Shown one piece after another: positions 46,610-59,125 of a stretch of 64,000 nucleotides of DNA; within the stretch, counting starts at the first letter, position 1; the number at the start of each line of letters is the position of its first letter. The notes under the pieces were generated by a model that was not told the origin of the DNA, searched no databases, and saw nothing but the letters and a program-made list of their open reading frames with translations. The stretch covers positions 755,501-819,500 of the forward strand of contig NW_021163091.1 of assembly GCF_004324835.1 (NCBI RefSeq). The letters run 5' to 3'. The translations under genes and the position numbers were made by a program. The stretch is from Dendronephthya gigantea (lineage: Eukaryota > Cnidaria > Anthozoa > Malacalcyonacea > Nephtheidae).

Positions 46610-46727
46610 TATTTAAGAATCTATTATTTGTGAATATGTCGTCACAATTACAGAATACCAGAAATTATTTGTAAATTTGACGTCATAATTACAAATACCA
46701 GGAATTAAGTATTTGTAGGTGGCTAAC

Positions 46728-46950
46728 CATAGCGCTATCCAGCGGATAGTGGTTTTTTCAATCGCTTCAAAATCGCGCCCGTTTTTGGTATAATTTTGAT
46801 TAAATCTTTTTATTCCTATATCGGGGATCGTCTTTAATAATTTTTGGTTCCAATGCTGAAATTTCATTGCTTTTCAAGCATTTTTAGAAAGGTTGAAAAA
46901 ATCACTCTATCTGGTGGATAGTGCTATCCGGCTTTCATACAACCGGCCCC
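46728..46950. repeat. Inverted-repeat element related to a fragment at 14.07 kb
   Basis: AGCGCTATCCAGCGGATAG at the left is answered by CTATCTGGTGGATAGTGCT at the right. The right end continues into CCGGCTTTCATACAACCGG, and this same stretch, extended by CCCC, recurs at 14072-14094 in a CIP2A intron, so the 14-kb copy is a solo end of the same family. Confidence 0.65.
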
Positions 46951-48394
46951 AGGCATCTCCCACCAGGTTGCATGTTATTTTGTCCTCGTCGACCTCAATG
47001 CATGTGTCGCTACCTCAGTATTTCACTGTGCAGATATTCAGTCTAAAGCGACAGTTCCTATTTATAAATATAAAGGCCATGGATATTGCTTTATTATAGC
47101 GATGAAGATGCATGAGAGGTGGTACCACACCAACGCTATTTTAAAAGACTTTGTAAAATTTCAGGACAGATATTCGAACTTTCGAACAAATATAGAACAG
47201 ATATATCGCTGAAAATAATATTGCCGACAAAAATACAATGATTCAAACGCGAGATCTATGCAAGGATGCTAGTATTTGGCTCCACATTTGAAGCTGACGG
47301 CCTCTTTTTACTTATTGATCCTTTTATTAAGCATTCAGTTTGTGTTGAAAGAACTATGCAAAACAGAACTGCACACTAATTATTGTTTATGAATATATTA
47401 ACTAAAGGTAAAACTGACCACCACTGTCAGAGTCTCATAACATTTTATCCGGCGTAACAAATGAATTTTTGAATTTTGCTTAGTTATAACCGTTCACTTT
47501 GATTATTACGGCTATATATAGTATAGTGTGTCATCAGAATTTGGTGGCTACGAGTTGTGTAGAACACTTTATAATATTATCTAGAAAATAAATGTTAGAA
47601 TGTTGGAATAGCTTCAAATCAGCCGTATTTAGTCGCCATGATTATCATAATCATGGAGGTGGTATAATTTTTGGCGAGATTGTGATACTATCCTATGTCC
47701 TAAAGTGCTGTTTACTCTCCAGCAAGTCATAATGACCTATTCTCTTTTTAAACTAAATTTAAAACTATAGAAAAAATTACCAGTTCAGTTGGAAGGGATA
47801 TCCCCAAATGAGTAAGAATGAAAAGTTTGGTTGCAAAATGTTTAAACATATCGCCGTGCGAAATTGGCAATTGTTTATAGAAAACGTGGTAAGGATTTTT
47901 TCGCGCGTAAAGTTTTAAATTTAGTTTAGAGGAAGATTGGTCGATTGCATGGTATTGCTATTATAACCTCCATCGCAAATCATTAATTTTCTTCTCGATA
48001 TAAAAGGTGAATTCGCTTGGTTGATCTATTTTCATTATTGAATGCAATGAATTAAATGGGGTCTGGGTGTGCGAGCAGCCATTACTGAATGTAGCTGGTG
48101 GGGGACAATATTTCCACTCATAGGAAGAAACTCAAAGCAGTCTCTTAGTTATTGCGCGGCGTATTAATAGGATAATCTGCCTGAATCAATCCGTGCTATT
48201 GTGTTTATTAATAATTATAAAGTATTTATTCATAACTACAACAATAGTAATTTTTTAAACTAGAATATTCTACAATACTTGTAAATTGAGATAATCGTTC
48301 GAGTTTGTAATACTTATTGCATACTTCATTTAATCGTAGTATACTAGCTTAATTAATTGGTTGATTTGATTTGATTCGTTGATAATTATTTTAT

Positions 48395-48425
48395 TTCATT
48401 CGATTGATAATGATTGATTGATTAA

Positions 48426-48456
<31 letters not shown>

Positions 48457-48543
48457 ACGAAGTTCGATAACATGATTAATTAAATATTGATTGATTGATT
48501 GATTAATTGATGGATTGATTGATTGAACGAAGTTCGATAACAA
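48395..48543. repeat. GATT microsatellite with duplicated GAACGAAGTTC insert
   Basis: Runs of GATT are interrupted twice, 70 bp apart, by the same block GAACGAAGTTCGATAACA (48455 and 48525), which contains the near-palindrome GAAC-GAA-GTTC. The second copy ends about ten bases beyond the stop codon of the Schlafen-type gene, so the tract lies in its 3' untranslated region. Confidence 0.8.
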
Positions 48544-48552
48544 TGTCCAAAG

Positions 48553-50794
48553 CTATGGTGAGGGGATGCATGGATGGCTTTCCAACGTTTCCAAAGTTCG
48601 TAAATGATTTTCGATAGCCATAACGCGATTTCTAGCATACTGCCTCATCTCAGGAACGCCAGCATCTTCAGCCAAGTGTTCAGCTCGTTTGGCAAACTTC
48701 AAAGCATCCGAAATCACCTGCTCTTTTTTAAGTGCTGTAGCGACTGTTCCTGCTTGGTAAAACAAGTCGGACTGGGCGAGAAGTTTTTGAATAGAACGAA
48801 GATCGCTTAGCCCAGACTTTTGGCGGATTACAATGTGATGACTTTCGTCAAGGCAGTTTTGCGCCTCATCTGTATTTATAACTGAAACATCGCGATCTAA
48901 AAGCATTGTTCCTTCAAGTGAACTTCCTGAGAAAAACATTGCTTTGGTCATATTAATCTTATGCCGGAGATCCATTTTCGCTGCCTTAAATTCAGGCGAC
49001 ACGTATTGTAAGTGAATTTCAGCCTTGCAGTAACATTCTTTTGCTCTCGTGATGAATGGACTCCGTTCAGTTTTACCTTCTTTTTTCATTGCTGTAATAT
49101 TGAAGACTGTTGCCATGAGAAGATAAGCTGCTGAGACGATATCAGGGTGAATCTTATCTAGTTTCTGTAATGATTTCATGGCAATCTTGCAACTTGCTTT
49201 AAAATTACCACGTGATCTTTCGCTTAAACAGTTCAAATATTCTCCCACGATCTCGAACGTTTTCACGTTTTCAGACTTCGATAAGGTTGTCTTGTATTCT
49301 TTAAACATTTCATCAGCTTTTTCAAAATAACCTTTCCTCAAACACAATTTTATCAACTTCGATAAACAGATCAATCTGATGTCGATGCTGTCGTGGTGGT
49401 CTCGTGCCTTGTCAGCTGCTTCCTTCAAGTCGCTCCACTCGCAATCATCAATTAGAAGATTTGTCAGCATTTTGTCAATGTCAAGTTCGTACGATGCTTT
49501 ACTTGTTTCGTCTGATTCCTCATTATTTCCATCTAAATTAACACAGTCTTTTTTCATTGACAATGCTATTCATCAAAATTGTTATGCGGTATGCCCTGTA
49601 TGGGGCTAACAGCTCTAGTAAAATTGTCTGACATTAAGCCTCTTTTCTACCAGACGAATTTATTAATTCGCGCGAACAGATAAAAAGTAGGGAGCGATTC
49701 TACTTTTTCGCGGCAACTTTTTTCGCAAACCAATCACATCACCGGATTTTAGAACAAATTCACCTAGTGGAAAACAAGCTTAGACAGAGTAAAGTCTATG
49801 AATAATTCAAAACTTTACCTTTCGCCCTTCCCAAACCTTCCACCATATATTTGGTCCAAGTTTCAAAATCGATCATTTTTGCCTCATTTTCTCTCATTTC
49901 GTAAGATTCAGGGAACTGCGTAAACACACCTCCAAGACGTTGCGCGACATAAATGACGATTACGAAAGTTGAAGCAACTTTTCCCCCGTTCTTATACTTT
50001 ACTTCTTCGAAAACCATCTGCCATTGCTTCTCTTCTCTATCCGTTTGACTGTTATCAGGCCATATCATATTCTTAATTGCTTTACTGACCTCAGTCTCTA
50101 GTTCAAGTCGATCCTGCAAAGTGATAGTTTCTCCTTGCACTATCCCATCGTCGTCTATACCAATATAGATATGGCCACCTCTATAATTTGCAAATGCCGA
50201 GACATAACACTGGAGTTTACCATTTTTAATCAACCTTTGAGTGAGATTGGAGCTTTTCGTTCGCTTTACCAGTAAACTCTTGAACTGAACGGTTTTTGAC
50301 TCACCAAAACCAACTGGAGAGCCCAATATAAAGTTTTTAAAATGTGAACCTGGAGTAACAACCTCTAGCGAAGGAATGTTTTTGCACAAAATGTCCCTGA
50401 CTTTCTTTATGGGGTCTTTCGGTGATAATTCGATGACTTGTTGATTAGTTGGTAAATATAAATGGTAATTCAAAGTATAGATATAGTTGATGTCTGTCCG
50501 GGCAACAGTGATTTCCATAGATTCGCTTTTCCTAACAATAGTAAGGTCATACACGAGGGTTGCCACTCCGGTAAATTCACATACTTTTTGCTCGATCTTT
50601 CGAACCGACTCTTTTATGTGTCGCTTAGGTGCGTAAGTTGGATCAAACTTTATCCGCAATGTTCCTCCAAGTCTACCATTAAATAAAGCATTTATGATGT
50701 GTACAATTTTCTTTATTACGGTAGCTTCGTAAATTCCGTTACGGTTTTCGCTCATCTTGGTGGCACAAACGAACAAGTCGACAAATATTGGCAT
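48553..50794 (-). CDS. Schlafen-AlbA domain protein with helical C-terminal half
   Basis: Two exons (50794-49819 and 49565-48553) join in phase 1 (GCGAAAG|GTAAAG ... AATAG|CATTG) to give 662 residues. Residues about 150-300 form a Schlafen AlbA_2 domain: GFGESKTVQFKS at 163-173 and FANYRGGHIYIGIDDDGIV at 201-219, then KNGGKVASTFVIVIYV. In vertebrate Schlafens and SLFNL1 this fold binds nucleic acid and, in some, cleaves tRNA; whether the catalytic acidic residues are kept cannot be judged here. The second exon (336 residues) is alpha-helical with TPR-like periodicity (LCLRKGYFEKADEMFKEY, ALKFAKRAEHLAEDAG). No helicase domain is present. The acceptor is pyrimidine-poor but is the only one after an in-frame stop. 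Start chosen at the first ATG after upstream stops. Possible role in nucleic-acid sensing is inference. Confidence 0.82.
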
Positions 50795-52409
50795 TGTGAC
50801 AGATGATTATTTCAAACTTAATGACAGGCGGTAGTACAACCAATTTGTTGGAAATTTGCTATCAATTTGGCTGTCAGTGGTCATCCAGATGTGCAACCTG
50901 AAAATCAATTAAATAAGCACTATTTTCATATTATTTTTCATTGCTACTAAGCTCTTATAGAATAATGGATGGCTTGACGCTGAGTAGTAACATATCAGTA
51001 CAGAGTTTGCATGAAAACTAAAGGTTTGTACTATTTAGTTACCTTTTTAAGGCAACCATGCAAAATCATTCATTGTCTAAGCCGTTATGCTGACTTTCTG
51101 ACGCCTTCGCGCAAACCGGTTAAAAAAGGAAGGAAGTTTCGGTTCTGTCTGTATTTTCTATACTCGCGAGAATTTAATTATATGTTTATGTTGATAAGCA
51201 ATTATGATTTAATTCAACATCGAATAATTGAAATGGAACCCCAAAAAAGAATATAGCTCATAACAGTTTGCTACGGCAAACGCTCATGACTATAGTCATT
51301 TCCGTATAAATCGATACAGTAATTCAGTTTTAAAATCGACTCGATTGCTTCATTTACCGTAGGATTATCAACTTCCGCCCGACTAGGGATGAAAATTGAT
51401 CGCCATTGGGTTGGGGGGCACCTGGTAGGCGTCACTTTTGTTATGATTATTCAATTCTTCAGAAATTGTTTTCAATGAACCCTGACATATACAACCTGCA
51501 CCACCCCATACATCTGTACATACGTGAATTTACACCACCACAAGCAACGTTCTCCATAGCTTAGTGGTTAGACAACTGGGATGAAATTGATCGATATTAT
51601 CATTGAACATACGTTCTCCCGTGTGTTAGAGAATGGAAAGAACTGATTATACTTATGCACAGAGAAAGGTAAGGGTTGCACGTGGTTGACACTTTGCACA
51701 AGTGAAAACGCAATGCACAATGCGCAATGAACAATAATGCACTAAAGTCGTATGTAAAAAGTTGACATGAGATTGCAGTAAGAGAATAGCAGAATATAAA
51801 TTGAAGAAAGCAAAGTTGTCGTTTGGTTTATCATATTTAATTACTTATGAGCTGTTCCCCATACGACTCCGACGATCCTGCTCGGTCTGAAAGATAACAT
51901 AAGACGTGAAAGATGACGTGAAAGACAACATAAAAGGAGTTGTTTAACACGTGGGTCAGCAAGTCCGCATATACTTGCAAGTTACGTTTCCTCTTCGTGT
52001 GGTTGCCGAGGTAGAATAATGTGCCCTTTTCTAAAACTGTGCACCCGCAGCCCTAAATTACTTTCGGCCTCTGCGGTCAGTTCTTAAAACTTAAATGTTT
52101 CTACCTTCTTTTAAGTCAGGTTTTCTTCCAACAAAATGCAAAAATATTTTCATTCTTTTTCTGTACGCGCTTTACAAGATACACACGGGGAAAACGACTG
52201 CAATTTTCTGGTAAAAATTTAGAAATAAACGGATGATCATAAAAAATTTGACTATACCCTCATTCTTACGAAACTTAAGCCCCGGTCAAACGAGAATAGG
52301 AGAGTGTATGAGAGTTGCAACTCTCGCTAGCGTTTGACCGCGAACTCTCATGCACTCTCGTAAACTCTCATTGACTTTGAACTGGTTCAAATTTTGCAGA
52401 TATTTCACT
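50795..52409. other. Spacer
   Basis: No gene is supported. A tight hairpin lies at about 52284-52350: CGGTCAAACG and CGTTTGACCG enclose an inner GAGAGTTGCAACTCTC palindrome. The outer motif also occurs at 32742. Confidence 0.55.
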
Positions 52410-55010
52410 GAAACATGGCTGACAATATGAACACACTGAGATTCGTAAAACTGTATGGTTCGAATTACCGCTCTTGGTCCCTCAACATGCGTTTGTATTT
52501 GTTCTGTGAAGTATAAGAAGAAATGGAAACCTACTAGCTATTGGAAAGAAAGCTCTATTTGTTGCAAATAGAAGATCAGCATGTGTATATGGTATACGAA
52601 AGGACTCTAATGTGGAACTGTGGCATTATCGTTATGGTCATTTAGGTACTGGCAATGTAAAATAATTGATGAAAGGAGATATAGTTGATGAAATGAGCTG
52701 TGAAGAGAAATGCAAGGGACGTTTAATATGTGAAGGTTGTATCCTGGGAAAACAACATAGAACTGAATATCGAAAAGAAGGAGGAAAGCCCGCATCTGAA
52801 GTCATGGGTGTACAGTGATGTCATTAGACTAATGTCGGTCAACTCATTTGGCGGCTCACGGTACTTTGTAACTTTCATTGATGACTGTTCTCGTTATACA
52901 TTCATCAAGAGAAAGGACAAGGTCCTTAAAAAATTCAGAGAATTTGTAAGCATGCTACTAATCTCAAAGGAATATCAATTAAATTTCTCCACACGGATAA
53001 TGGAGTGAGTACTGCTTTAATGAGTTCAAATGAATTAAATCATACCTGAAGGAGAGAACAATCAGCCATCAACGTATATATACTACCCCTTACTATCCTG
53101 CACAAAATTTAATTTAATTTATTTAATTTAATTTTTTCAATTTAATTTAATTTAATTTAATTTCAATTTAACAACTTTATTCGAGAATAATAACCAAATA
53201 AGGCTGGAAACAAACGGGACGATGTCCCATGCTAGGTGTATCTGAAAGGATGAATAGAGCACTCGTGCAGTCCTGAAGCTATTAATACTGCTGCCTACCT
53301 TCGAAACCGAAGTCCAACTGCATCTACAAGTCCCACAACAGGGATTGTCAGTTAGCTTTTCTTCATATTCCAAAAGAGAATCGACGGAGGTTTGATGAGA
53401 AGGCAGTTATCTTTGTTGGTTACCCGATGGAACCAAAGCCCAAAGGTTATAAGTTCTTTGAACCATTATCAAATAGGTTTGCGTGGAAGGGATGTTTCTT
53501 TTGTTAAATAACAGTTTTTCTACAAGTCTCATTTGATTTTTCTGAAGAAGATATTTTGTCGGATAAAGTTCAAGAACAACCACTTGAACTTGCGTTCAGG
53601 ACCTGATGAATGTCGAAGAGATAGGACCAGGTCAACCTGCAGTGGGAGTAACATTTGAGGAAAATTTTCTAAGAGAAGTTGAGAATCTATGTGAAGAATC
53701 TAACTGCTGGGAATGTAACTTCTGATCATGATGTTGATGAACCGTCAAACATTAAGGAAACCTTGAATTGTAAACATTCTGTTGAATGGAAAGAAGCGAT
53801 GGATACTGCGTATAAATTCCTCATGCAGAATGAGACATTGGAACTTGTTTCTCCTCCAGCGGGGAAGACCATTGTCGAAATTTTTCGCTCGATTTTCTTT
53901 TCAATTGTGACCGGTGAAGGAAGTCCGCTACGGTTGAATTCTGACAATTGAAAAGAAAATTGAGCGAAAAATTTCGTTCGATCGAAATATTCCTTATTAT
54001 TTAGCGGTGGGTGGCCTTAGCTAGGGTGTAATTATAGCCCTGTTGTTACCTGCCTATGTATGTGTCGTGGTTATTCATGTACATAAATTTTTTAAATATA
54101 TGAATAATTAAATAAATTCCGCCTAGTGCCGTAGTGGAAAACCGGGTTAACACTTTAATCAGGTCTTCGTTGTTCGTTGGCCAAATGGATACAAAGACAC
54201 TCAGCATTTCTACAAGGAGAATTACATGATAAAATCTATATGTTTCTGTGAATACATCCCCTACGACAAATGGTCACAAAAAATCAAACTGATCAGATCC
54301 ATGCATATATACCAAGTCAGTGAAATTCAAAGATGAAAAGATTAATTTTGTCATTCTTGATCTTGCCCTCAGTTTGTCATTATGTCGACGATATGTTATG
54401 GTTCTCCAACAATACCGAAATGTGAAAAAGAGAAAAGGTTGCATTTGCACAAAGGTTTGACAAAGAGGATTTGGGAGAAATCAACTACATTCTGGGAATC
54501 ACAGTGAAGTGAAGAGATTGTGAAGCCAAAACACTCGTGAGTAACCAACCAAAGTATACAGAAGGGATACTCAAGAGATTTCAAATGGAGAATTGTCTAC
54601 AATGTCTACACCCATGGAAGTTGGAATGATCAAAGTTTGTTTTTCTTACCAAAAGATGAAACACCAGTGGAAGTGCAACACCAGTGGAGTATGTTTTTTC
54701 TTGTATTTTATCAAATTGTCTGCTGGTAGTGGTTTTCAGTGCAACAATATCAGATGGCAATTGTAGCTACTGCTACCGGACCAGATATATCATCTGCAGT
54801 AAGATTTCTATCAAGATTTAGCTCTTGGTCAGGAAAAAAACATTGGTAAGGACATTGATATTTCTTATCATTTTATAAGCTAGAGAACAAGTTAATTTAG
54901 ATGTAGTGTCTGTAAATATTGCTATTCAAAGTATGTTAGGTGATGTAATGACTAAAGTCTTGCCAAGAAACACTTTTGAAAAATTTAGGGAAATGTTGGG
55001 TGTTATATAG
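52410..55010 (+). mobile_element. Ty1/copia LTR-retrotransposon fossil
   Basis: Recognisable parts in order are a gag-like start near 52414, a pre-integrase zinc-finger and integrase-core region at about 52600-53000, and reverse transcriptase/RNase H remnants at about 53.7-55.0 kb. The family is Ty1/copia. It is heavily broken, with many interruptions, and looks old. Paired LTRs were not resolved. An inverted-repeat insertion (53878-53974) and an AATTT-rich tract (about 53105-53170) lie within it. Confidence 0.85.
53878..53974. repeat. Hairpin insertion nested in the copia fossil
   Basis: Two arms of 31 bp (AAATTTTTCGCTC ... TTCAATTGT and its near complement) surround a spacer of about 35 bp. 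It interrupts the copia remnant and must be younger than it. Confidence 0.8.
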
Positions 55011-56742
55011 GCACATTTAGCAACAATCAGACAGTTAGATCTTTGTGTATTTTAGTTGACATTTTAATTCAAACATGTAGTCATTAAGCAGGAGAGTTAT
55101 ATTGGGAACTTTATATAACATATTTTGTTATATAGGTGCTGTGTATTTTAAATGTGATTGGTTCATTCGTAGTCACATGACTTTAAATAAATGCAGTGTT
55201 TCCCGCTAGGGAAATGCAGTGTTTCCCGCATACTGTCATAACAAAGACAAAGTAATGTGTGTTTTTTTTTAAATGAAATTGTTGTGTGACATGTATGCAT
55301 GTTTATATTCCCATACAACAAAACACTTAATGTACAATTCCTCTGGAAATAGTGAGTTTTTTCCCCTCGAGTCTCAATGTTTTGCTCGACTTTGTCCTGG
55401 GAAACATTCAGACTCTTGGGAAAACAAAACTCCTTATTCTCCTCGGGAGCATACATTAAGTTTATAATGTAATAAACCAGATGTTATGTGATTTGTCAAC
55501 ATCTAAAATGGCTACAATTTTCACTTTGCATAACTATCCACTGACAAGTTACAAGAAAGTGAGGCCAGGTTTTCTCCTGCCAAAAGTTCAAAATGTTTTT
55601 CAAAAAAATTGAAAAGTAAACAGATGTTAAATTTTGGCTAATTCTTGTGAAACCTGTAACAGGTCTCTGCTCTTTTTCAAATAGGTCTTCAATGCTTCAA
55701 ATATGCTTTGTATAAAGCATATATATCATCCTTTTGTAATTTGTATAGGTTTCAGGCTAGCTCTGTGAGAAATTGTTTTAGCATATTTCAATCTCAGAAA
55801 TTTAATGTTTTTAGACTTTGATGTTTGTTTTTTCCTGGTTAATTTTTCTTTGACATTAAATATTATTACCCTAATAAGGTTTATAATGTTTCTTAATTAA
55901 AGACCACCAGCATTCAAGGCTGGACTCCTCCTTTAATACTATTTATTATTGTATTACAATCTTACATAGCTTAAAAAATTGCCTAGGAAATAAACTACGT
56001 TCAGCACGTTAATTGCACTAGAACACAGCTGAACTTTATTTCGCATAACACGTCGTTTTATTTAAATTGTAAAATAGTTGAGACATTTGTTTACATCAAC
56101 TTTGTTTTTCAAAACATTGGAATAATCACCTTTGTAATAAGTATTTGTTCACCTCGCCTTCGGCGAATAATTTATAATTTTTTGATATTTAATGTTCTCT
56201 ATCTGATAGCGAGTACTGTTTATCTTAATTCAAGATTACAAGATACATAAGGGTGATATACATTTGTTACATTAGGACACGTCATCCATATATGCCGATC
56301 GCGATCACAGAGAAGCTGCCACTCTGCCAAAAAATATTATTTTCGTACCTGGATGGTTCCATTTTCAACCTATTCATCTACTATATTCTAGCTGATATAT
56401 CTGCTAGCCAAAACAGTGTTTAGCCAAATTGCTTAGCCAGAGAACGTTAGGTTCTGATTTGTTCTGATTTCTGAAATTGGGAATTCCCTATACGAGAATG
56501 TTCCTTGAAGAGGATAAAACACGTATGAGTTAGGGCCCGTTCATTTCAGACTCGGGGCGCTCCATTAAGCGGCCAAAATGGTCAGACCGGTCGTATTTTG
56601 AATTGATATAGAGTATCTCGTTAAAAATATAGCGGTAAAACTGCATTTTCCTTGCTAATCAGATGTTAAATCTAGTTATCTAGATCTGAATGCAGATTTC
56701 TCAAACACTCTAAAAATACCCGGTCCACCGTTTTTACCGTGA

Positions 56743-57276
56743 AAAGGGGGGCTATTATAATCTGGCGGTTAGGCTGCTTTAAGGCGATTCTCCATTACCT
56801 CCGCTCCGCCTGCGCGGGAGCGCGCTTTGTTTTTCAGACCCGTCACGGTCGCATGGACAGATTTTCAAAAGCCGCTTCGCCCGCGCGGGTGAAGCGAACG
56901 GTAATGGAGAGTAGCCTTAATCCATCAAGGATCGGATTTCGGATATATCTACGTTTTCGTGGCGGTTTACGATGAAGAGATTATTGTACGGAAGCGAAAA
57001 ATCATTGTTTTTTCGGGTTTAAAATCAATGTTTGGAAGTTTTAATGGAAGGTATCTTCAAAGATTTTCGTATGATCTTAAAGCTTTGATTTTCTTTTGTG
57101 CGGAGTTTCTTTTATGCCATGTGTTGTCCATATGGTTCTTTGAAGAGAAACCCAATTTTATGTCGATCAGGAAAATGGCGGTTACGGATTTTCGAAGAAA
57201 AAATGACGATTAACGGTGAAAGAGGATAAAAATATGGCGGTTTCCGGATAGACCGACTCCCTATAATAGCCCCCCT
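56743..57276. repeat. MITE with GGGGGGCTATTATA ends
   Basis: AGGGGGGCTATTATA at the left is answered by TATAATAGCCCCCCT at the right, about 534 bp apart. It has no credible coding content. A smaller element is inserted in it (56783-56916). The target duplication is unclear. Confidence 0.75.
56783..56916. repeat. Nested MITE with TTAA duplication, piggyBac-type
   Basis: GGCGATTCTCCATTACC at the left and GGTAATGGAGAGTAGCC at the right are inverted repeats. TTAA lies directly outside both (56779-56782 and 56917-56920), the hallmark target of piggyBac elements. It is GC-rich compared with its surroundings and sits inside the larger element. Confidence 0.82.
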
Positions 57277-59125
57277 ATAAAGGGAAGCGCCCTTAGCCAG
57301 CCCGGTTTAGGCGGGCTGGGCCGCTGGCTCGCTTTTGCTGGCCCGCTTCATGGATTTTTCATAATGAGCCCGTTAATGGCGTTAAAGGCGAGATCTCGCT
57401 TCGTTTAGGCTGGATCCTGACAGAGCCGGGTCCCATATGGGACCGGGCCCATACAATATGGGCCATCAGTAAATGCAACTCACAAATATAGTGAAATAAT
57501 ATGTGAAGCGAAATCCCACTCATCCCAGCACTGCCGAGCTAGCAAGGCTAAACAGGGCTGGCCCGTCTCATATGAACAGGCCAACAGGCCCCTATATAAT
57601 ACACGGGATAATGATTAACCTCGCCGAAAACGAGGTGATTTTGCGAAAACATTGTTTTATTTGAATCGCCGTAATTTCGCAGATATTTGTTTACGTTTGT
57701 AAAACATGTATCAGCGATATTTAACTATAATTGGCCCGATTAATACTAGAGACGGATCATCAGTCTGGACGAACTTGGGCAAGCGAAAGATAGTTCGTCT
57801 TCTAGTTCGTCTGTGTATAAATGCGGGCAAACAGACGGATCATCCGTCAACACCAATTATCCGCGTAATTCGTCTATAGTTCGTCTAGATAATTCGTCTT
57901 GTGTTTATACTTCGGTTTCTACTGATACGCCTGGACGGATGATATGCAATTACTGAGGTGATACGATTAGAGGATATAATTATTAGATATTAATCCTAAG
58001 GGTGATATCAGCTCACTTATGCATGTATTTTAACTACTATATCTTCCGAAGTTAGTCATTTTCCTTACCCTTCAGCTGTCGTTCAACCTTTATGCGAGCC
58101 TATATAGCTGTGGGCTCTGGTGCGGAACAGCAAAGGTATTTGGGCCAAACGGTCTGTCACCTACACACACGAGTATCTGAACACTTGCATGGGTATTTCT
58201 GTCCTCACCAGTTATAAAGCAGTAACCTGTGTTATCCAATATCCCTCAATAGTCAATAGTTCATCATGATAAAAAGTTAGTGAAATTATAATTTTTTTCC
58301 TATGTTATTGGTCAGCAAATGTAAATAAATTTGACCAACAATATTTATTTTAGCATTTATGAATTTTGAATTTTAAAATTTTATTGGGTCCAACTATGCC
58401 GGTGGTGACCAATTTCCTAAACCTGTATGTTATTCAGTTATCACTAGGTTTAAGCAGCCATATATTGTCATCGCAAATTGATAACAGTAGTTTTACTCAA
58501 AAATTTATCCACTGTAAAAATGCAAAATAAAATAAATAATAAAAAGTAAAAGCGTAGTTTTTATACGCTGATATATGAAAACGTTGGTCAATATTACATG
58601 ACCGGTACCCTTCAACCCTATGGGGAGATCGTTCATCATGCCCCAGTCAGTATCCTTTCTCGCCTTAGCAGTACTGGTCATACTGCTTTGCTAGACGACT
58701 TCAAAATTCGATCTTTATGCCCTTTTCCTGACAAACTGCTCATTCACAAAGCCTTCTTATTTCCAACTCGGTATATATAAACATTCTCTAAACATACTGT
58801 CATAGTGCGCAGTTCTGTTCCTCTCCTTCTACTCAGATCCAATTCTCAGATCCAGTCCACTCTTGAACTTGTAAACTTGTTTTTTTGTAAATAGATATAA
58901 TTGTTCATAATTCTACTAATCTTTGAAGTGGTTGGTGTCTATTTTGTTTACTCCGTATTTGCTGTAAGAGTTTATTTTATTTCTACAAGTATATATGAGC
59001 TTGGTATGTCGTTTTGCAAAGACATTACCGACTATTAAAGGCTTTGCATCATTGCTTTAACTTCAAAAAGAGTCATAGAAACTGTAAATCAACAGCGTCT
59101 TATCTAAAAATTTTAATTTATATAG

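Larger units (their letters stand above)
41672..48552. other. MITE-rich spacer
   Basis: Nearly 7 kb without a gene I can support. It contains a hAT-type MITE (42695-42846), a cluster of three related TA-flanked MITE copies (44678-46609), an inverted-repeat element at 46728-46950, trinucleotide AAT tracts near 43.2-43.7 kb, and TA microsatellites near 42.88 kb. AATAAA near 42066 could serve the small gene upstream. Confidence 0.6.
55011..59125. other. MITE-rich spacer
   Basis: No gene is supported. The start may include the copia 3' end. It holds the nested pair of elements at 56743-57276 and a GC-richer stretch (57.3-57.6 kb) with palindromes such as GGTCCCATATGGGACC at about 57430. A region at 57.73-57.95 kb repeats the motif AGTTCGTCT and may be another small inverted repeat. 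Confidence 0.55.

Noticed and set aside
51557-51580. tRNA-like A box (TAGCTTAGTGGTTAGAC)
   Set aside because: No matching B box within the expected distance; left unassigned.
57730-57955. MITE around repeated AGTTCGTCT motifs
   Set aside because: Some inverted similarity exists, but no ends or target duplication could be defined.
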